Source: Capillimicrobium parvum
GTDB lineage: Bacteria > Actinomycetota > Thermoleophilia > Solirubrobacterales > Solirubrobacteraceae
NCBI RefSeq assembly: GCF_021172045.1
Contig: NZ_CP087164.1
Coordinates: 1,550,001-1,614,000, forward strand
DNA: 64,000 nt
Reading direction: 5' to 3'
Made by a program: the position numbers and the translations under genes. The notes below the pieces were generated by a model that ran no database searches, was not told the DNA's origin, and was given only the letters and a program-made list of their open reading frames with translations. This document shows, in pieces, positions 59,251 through 64,000 of the stretch; the first letter of the stretch is position 1; each line of letters starts with the position of its first letter.

Positions 59251-61116
59251 ATGGCCAGCACGACCGCCCGCGTCCACGATCAGCGCCGCCACCTGCCCGA
59301 CGGTCCGGGCGTCTACCTGTTCCATGACGACAAGGGCAAGGTCATCTACGTCGGCAAGGCGAAGTCGCTGCGCAAGCGGGTCGCCAGCCACTTCTCCAAC
59401 CCGGTGACACGTGGCGCGTACGAGATGACGACGTCGATCGACACCGTCGAGTACCTGCTCGTCTCCAGCGAGTCCGAGGCGCTTCTCGTCGAGCAGAACT
59501 TCATCAAGCAGTACCAGCCGCGCTTCAACATCCGGCTGCGCGACGACAAGTCCTACCCGTTCATCGCGATCTCGATGGAGGAGGAGTTCCCGCGCGTCTA
59601 CTTCACGCGCGAGCGCCATCGCCGCAACCGCCTCTACTTCGGGCCCTACTCGAACGCCAAGCGCGTCCGCGGCACGCTCGACCTGCTCGGCAAGGTGTTC
59701 CAGTTCCGGTCCTGCCAGGGCCCGGAGCCGGGGCGCCGCTCCGGTTCGCCGTGCCTCGACTACTACATCAAGCGCTGCGGGGCGCCGTGTGTCGGCTACG
59801 TCACCCGCGAGGGCTACATGGAGGCGGTCGACGGCGTGATCGCGTTCCTGTCGGGCCGCTACCGCGAGATCGAGCGCGATCTCGAGGACCGGATGCAGCA
59901 GGCGGCGGCCGCGCAGGAGTACGAGCAGGCCGCGCTCGAGCGCAACCGCCTGAACGCCGTGCGCTCGCTGCTGGAACGCCAGCGGGTGGCGAACGAGGCG
60001 GTCGGCACCCTCGACGCGATCGCCGTCGCCGTCCACGGCACCGACGCCAACGCACAGGTCTTCCAGGTCCGCGACGGCGTCCTCTCCGACCGCCAGTCGT
60101 TCTACCTCGCCAACGAGGGCGAGGCCGAACTGGCCGACGTCGTCGAGGAGTTCCTCCTGCAGTACTACGCCGAGGCGATGTCGATCCCGGCGCAGCTGCT
60201 CGTCCAGGTGCCGGTCGACCCGAGTCTCGGCGACGCGCTCGCCGAGCGCCGCGGCGGCCGGGTCGAGCTGCGCGTGCCCGAGCGCGGCGACAAGCGCCGG
60301 ATCCTCGACCTCGCCGAGCGCAACGCGAAGCTGGCGCTCGATCAGGAGAAGCTGAAGTCCGAGCGCCGCCGTCAGCAGCGCGTCGAGGCGCTCGACGGCC
60401 TGCAGGCCGCGCTGAACCTCGACGCCCTGCCGCTGCGCGTCGAGTGCTACGACATCTCCAACCTCATGGGCACCCACCAGGTCGCCTCGATGGTGGTCTT
60501 CGAAGGCGGGGCGCCGAAGAAGAGCGACTACCGCCGCTTCCGCATCCGCGGCAACGAGGAGGGCGTCCCCGACGACTTCGCCGCGATGGCCGAGGTGCTG
60601 GGCCGGCGCCTCGCCCGCTGGGAGCGCCAGGCCGACCTCTCGCCGCACGACCCGGAGTTCGACGCCTCGTTCGCGGCCCTGCCGAACCTCATCGTGATCG
60701 ACGGCGGCCCCGGGCAGCTCGCGGCCGGGCTGCGCGTGCTGCAGGGCTTCCGCGAGCGCGGCGTGGCGGTCATCTCGCTGGCCAAGCGGATCGAGGAGGT
60801 GTTCCGGCCCGGGATCCCGCAGCCGCTGCTCCTCGGCCACGACACGCCGGAGCTCCAGCTGCTGCAGCGCGTGCGCGACGAGGCGCACCGCTTCGCGATC
60901 ACCCATCACCGCGGCCGGCGCGACCGCGCGATGACCGCCTCGGTGCTCGACGAGCTGCCCGGCGTCGGGCCGGCGCGCAAGCGCGCGATCCTCAATCACT
61001 TCGGCTCCCCCGAGGCGTTCCTGGCCGCTTCGCGCGAGGAGCTCGAGGCGGTGCCCGGGCTTCCGGGGAAGATCGCGCGCGAGCTCTGGGGCTCGCTGCA
61101 CAAGACCGGGGTGTGA
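59251..61116 (+). CDS. uvrC: excinuclease ABC subunit C
   Basis: 621 residues. The GIY-YIG nuclease domain is at ~12-100 (LPDGPGVYLFHDDKGKVIYV, GKAKSLRKRVASHF). A Cys-containing segment follows (SPCLDYYIKRCGAPCVGYV). The UVR motif AQEYEQAALERNRLNAVRSL binds UvrB. The C-terminal RNase H-like endonuclease has YDISNLMGTHQVASMVVFEG and VIDGGPGQLAAGL. A helix-hairpin-helix pair closes it (LPGVGPARKRAILNHFGSP). ATG 59251. Nucleotide excision repair. Confidence 0.97.
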   Translation: MASTTARVHDQRRHLPDGPGVYLFHDDKGKVIYVGKAKSLRKRVASHFSNPVTRGAYEMTTSIDTVEYLLVSSESEALLVEQNFIKQYQPRFNIRLRDDKSYPFIAISMEEEFPRVYFTRERHRRNRLYFGPYSNAKRVRGTLDLLGKVFQFRSCQGPEPGRRSGSPCLDYYIKRCGAPCVGYVTREGYMEAVDGVIAFLSGRYREIERDLEDRMQQAAAAQEYEQAALERNRLNAVRSLLERQRVANEAVGTLDAIAVAVHGTDANAQVFQVRDGVLSDRQSFYLANEGEAELADVVEEFLLQYYAEAMSIPAQLLVQVPVDPSLGDALAERRGGRVELRVPERGDKRRILDLAERNAKLALDQEKLKSERRRQQRVEALDGLQAALNLDALPLRVECYDISNLMGTHQVASMVVFEGGAPKKSDYRRFRIRGNEEGVPDDFAAMAEVLGRRLARWERQADLSPHDPEFDASFAALPNLIVIDGGPGQLAAGLRVLQGFRERGVAVISLAKRIEEVFRPGIPQPLLLGHDTPELQLLQRVRDEAHRFAITHHRGRRDRAMTASVLDELPGVGPARKRAILNHFGSPEAFLAASREELEAVPGLPGKIARELWGSLHKTGV

Positions 61117-61169
61117 ACGTCCTGCGCGGTGGTGGAGGCGTCATCTGCGCCACCCGCCACAATGCGGCC

Positions 61170-62093
61170 ATGGCCACGACGCACGCAGGCGAACGGAGTG
61201 CCCGCCCGTTCGCGGGCTCGCATGTCGAGGATCTCGTCGTCATCACCGGCTTCTCCGGTGCCGGGAAGTCGACGGCGATGCAGGTCTTCGAGGACGCCGG
61301 CTACTTCTGCGTCGACAACCTGCCGCCGGAGATGATCCGCGGGCTCATGGAGCTGTTCGTCCACGAGGGCTCCAAGGTCGAGCGCGCGGCGGTGGTCTCC
61401 GACGTCCGCGGGGGTGCGTACTTCGAGACGCTGCTCGCGGTGCTCGAGGACCTGCAGGCGCTCGGCCTCAGCCACCGGGTCCTCTTCCTCGATGCCGACG
61501 AGCAGACGCTCATGACGCGCTACAAGGAGACGCGCCGCCGCCATCCGCTGTCGCCGGAGGGCAGCGTGGCCACGGGTATCGCGGACGAGCGCGCGCTGCT
61601 CGCCGGGCTGCGCGACCAGGCCGACGTCGTGATCGACACGACCGGCCTGACCGGCGCGATGCTGCGCCGGCGGATCGCCGACGAGTTCCTGCCGCGCCAG
61701 GCGACCTCGCGCATGGCGGTCACGTTCGGCAGCTTCGGCTTCAAGCACGGTCCGGCGCGCGACGCCGACCTCGTGTTCGACGTGCGCTTCCTGCCGAACC
61801 CGCACTACGTGCCGGAGCTGCGCCCGCTGACCGGCCACGACGACCGGATCGTGGACTACGTCGGCCGGGAGGGGAAGCTCGAGGCGTTCTACGCCCTGCT
61901 CGAGCCGCTGCTGGACTTCCTCATCCCGCAGTACGTCGCCGAGGGCAAGGCGCACCTGATGGTGGCGATCGGCTGCACGGGCGGGCGCCATCGCTCGGTG
62001 GCGATCACCGAGCACCTCGGCCGGCGCTACCGCGACCACGACGACGTTTGGATCGAGGTCACCCACCGCGACGTGGACCGGTCGCCGAAGTGA
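61170..62093 (+). CDS. rapZ: RapZ/YvcJ-family nucleotide-binding protein
   Basis: 307 residues. Walker A is VVITGFSGAGKSTAMQVFED, then DNLPPEMIRGLMELFV and a Walker B-like VLFLDADEQTLMTRYKETRR. The conserved C-terminal domain has SFGFKHGPARDADLVFDVRF, LPNPHYVPELRPLTG and IGCTGGRHRSVAI. I chose ATG 61170; GTG 61113 overlaps the uvrC stop and is in frame. In actinobacteria the gene is normally followed by yvcK and whiA; here a glyoxalase-like and a uvrA-like gene follow instead. Confidence 0.94.
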   Translation: MATTHAGERSARPFAGSHVEDLVVITGFSGAGKSTAMQVFEDAGYFCVDNLPPEMIRGLMELFVHEGSKVERAAVVSDVRGGAYFETLLAVLEDLQALGLSHRVLFLDADEQTLMTRYKETRRRHPLSPEGSVATGIADERALLAGLRDQADVVIDTTGLTGAMLRRRIADEFLPRQATSRMAVTFGSFGFKHGPARDADLVFDVRFLPNPHYVPELRPLTGHDDRIVDYVGREGKLEAFYALLEPLLDFLIPQYVAEGKAHLMVAIGCTGGRHRSVAITEHLGRRYRDHDDVWIEVTHRDVDRSPK

Positions 62094-62130
62094 ACGGCCG
62101 CCGCGCGGCGTCCGCCGCGGATCCGGCTCG

Positions 62131-62499
62131 GTGATCGCGCACATCGGGTTCGAGGTCTCCGATCTCGAGCGCTCCGCCCGCTTCTACGACGCAGTGTTCT
62201 TCGCCCTCGGCGTCCGGCGGCTGCACGAGGCGCCCGCGGCGATCGCCTACGGCGTGATGGAGCCGGCGTTCTGGATCGTCAACCGCGCGCGCCCGCCCGC
62301 GCCCGGCTACGGCCACGTCGCGCTGCGGGCGAGCGGCCGCGCGGCCGTGGACGCGGCGTTCGGCGCCGGGGTGGCCGCGGGCGGACGCAGCGACGGCCCG
62401 CCCGGCCCGCGGCCGCAGTACGGGCCGCGCACCTACGCGGCCTACCTGCTCGACCCCGACGGCCTGCGCGTCGAGCTCGTCGCCGGGGCGGACGGCTGA
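62131..62499 (+). CDS. VOC (glyoxalase/bleomycin resistance-fold) protein
   Basis: 122 residues: [20 protein letters not shown] is the standard first strand with His, [13 protein letters not shown] the next, [20 protein letters not shown] carries the second His, and [16 protein letters not shown] the final Glu. So a metal site is intact. Substrate unknown. GTG 62131 starts the family's typical sequence. Confidence 0.88.
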   Translation: MIAHIGFEVSDLERSARFYDAVFFALGVRRLHEAPAAIAYGVMEPAFWIVNRARPPAPGYGHVALRASGRAAVDAAFGAGVAAGGRSDGPPGPRPQYGPRTYAAYLLDPDGLRVELVAGADG

Positions 62500-62568
62500 G
62501 CGGAGGCGGCGCCAGGCCGATCAGGAATCGAGAAGCGCCCTCCGGGAGGCCCTCCTAGAGTGCCCGCC

Positions 62569-64000
<1,432 letters not shown>

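Overview
The window is very GC-rich bacterial DNA, densely coded, with many GTG starts and 1-8 nt gene overlaps. Gene content points to a high-GC actinobacterium, most likely of the class Thermoleophilia (Solirubrobacterales, Conexibacter/Solirubrobacter-like). Grounds for this are an ECF42 sigma factor with a DGPF partner, paired FadE proteins, a CHAD/polyphosphate operon and small Tad-type pilin genes. The lineage is inferred from gene content and style, because no rRNA or other marker gene is present. No rRNA, tRNA or CRISPR array was seen.

Layout. 1-2.2 kb (minus): SRPBCC protein, DGPF protein and ECF42 sigma factor, translationally coupled. 2.4-5.3 kb: TetR regulator and a two-subunit acyl-CoA dehydrogenase. 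5.5-7.5 kb: FHA protein, 21-bp tandem repeat, universal stress protein, a frameshifted gene remnant and an ArsR-like regulator. 7.8-11.9 kb: DUF58 and MoxR genes, divergent from a two-component system. 11.9-18.8 kb: membrane proteins (DedA, DMT, TMEM175), a thioesterase, an IS481-family element with clear ends, an acetyltransferase and an ABC-2 exporter.

18.9-23.1 kb: a compact polyphosphate operon, ppx - CHAD half 1 - CHAD half 2 - ppk. 23.2-34.5 kb: acyl-CoA synthetase, HtrA-like protease, two BatA-like VWA proteins joined by a duplicated junction, a repeat block, two tiny genes, a fatty acyl-CoA reductase-like protein, a crotonase and an ABC-F ATPase. 34.6-35.5 kb: a TIM-barrel protein.

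35.5-50.0 kb is a phosphate-starvation island. It has two complete Pst transporters (pstSCAB twice), phoU, a DUF47 protein, a full PhoB-like regulator and a second one without receiver domain. It also holds a lipoprotein, three zinc-ribbon proteins (one fused to a decayed phosphoesterase-like domain) and a secreted protein. At least four arrays of 11-bp direct repeats of the form YTTCAC-N5 sit upstream of these genes and look like PHO boxes. The polyphosphate operon 15 kb away fits the same physiology: uptake, storage and remobilisation of phosphate.

50.1-54.2 kb: a small membrane protein, two TadE-like pilins, an unknown protein, and a TadG-like membrane anchor fused to a VanY peptidase and a lytic transglycosylase. 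54.2-64 kb: molybdopterin oxidoreductase, HDOD protein, RecQ, UvrC, RapZ, a glyoxalase-fold protein and the first half of a short UvrA paralogue cut by the window edge.
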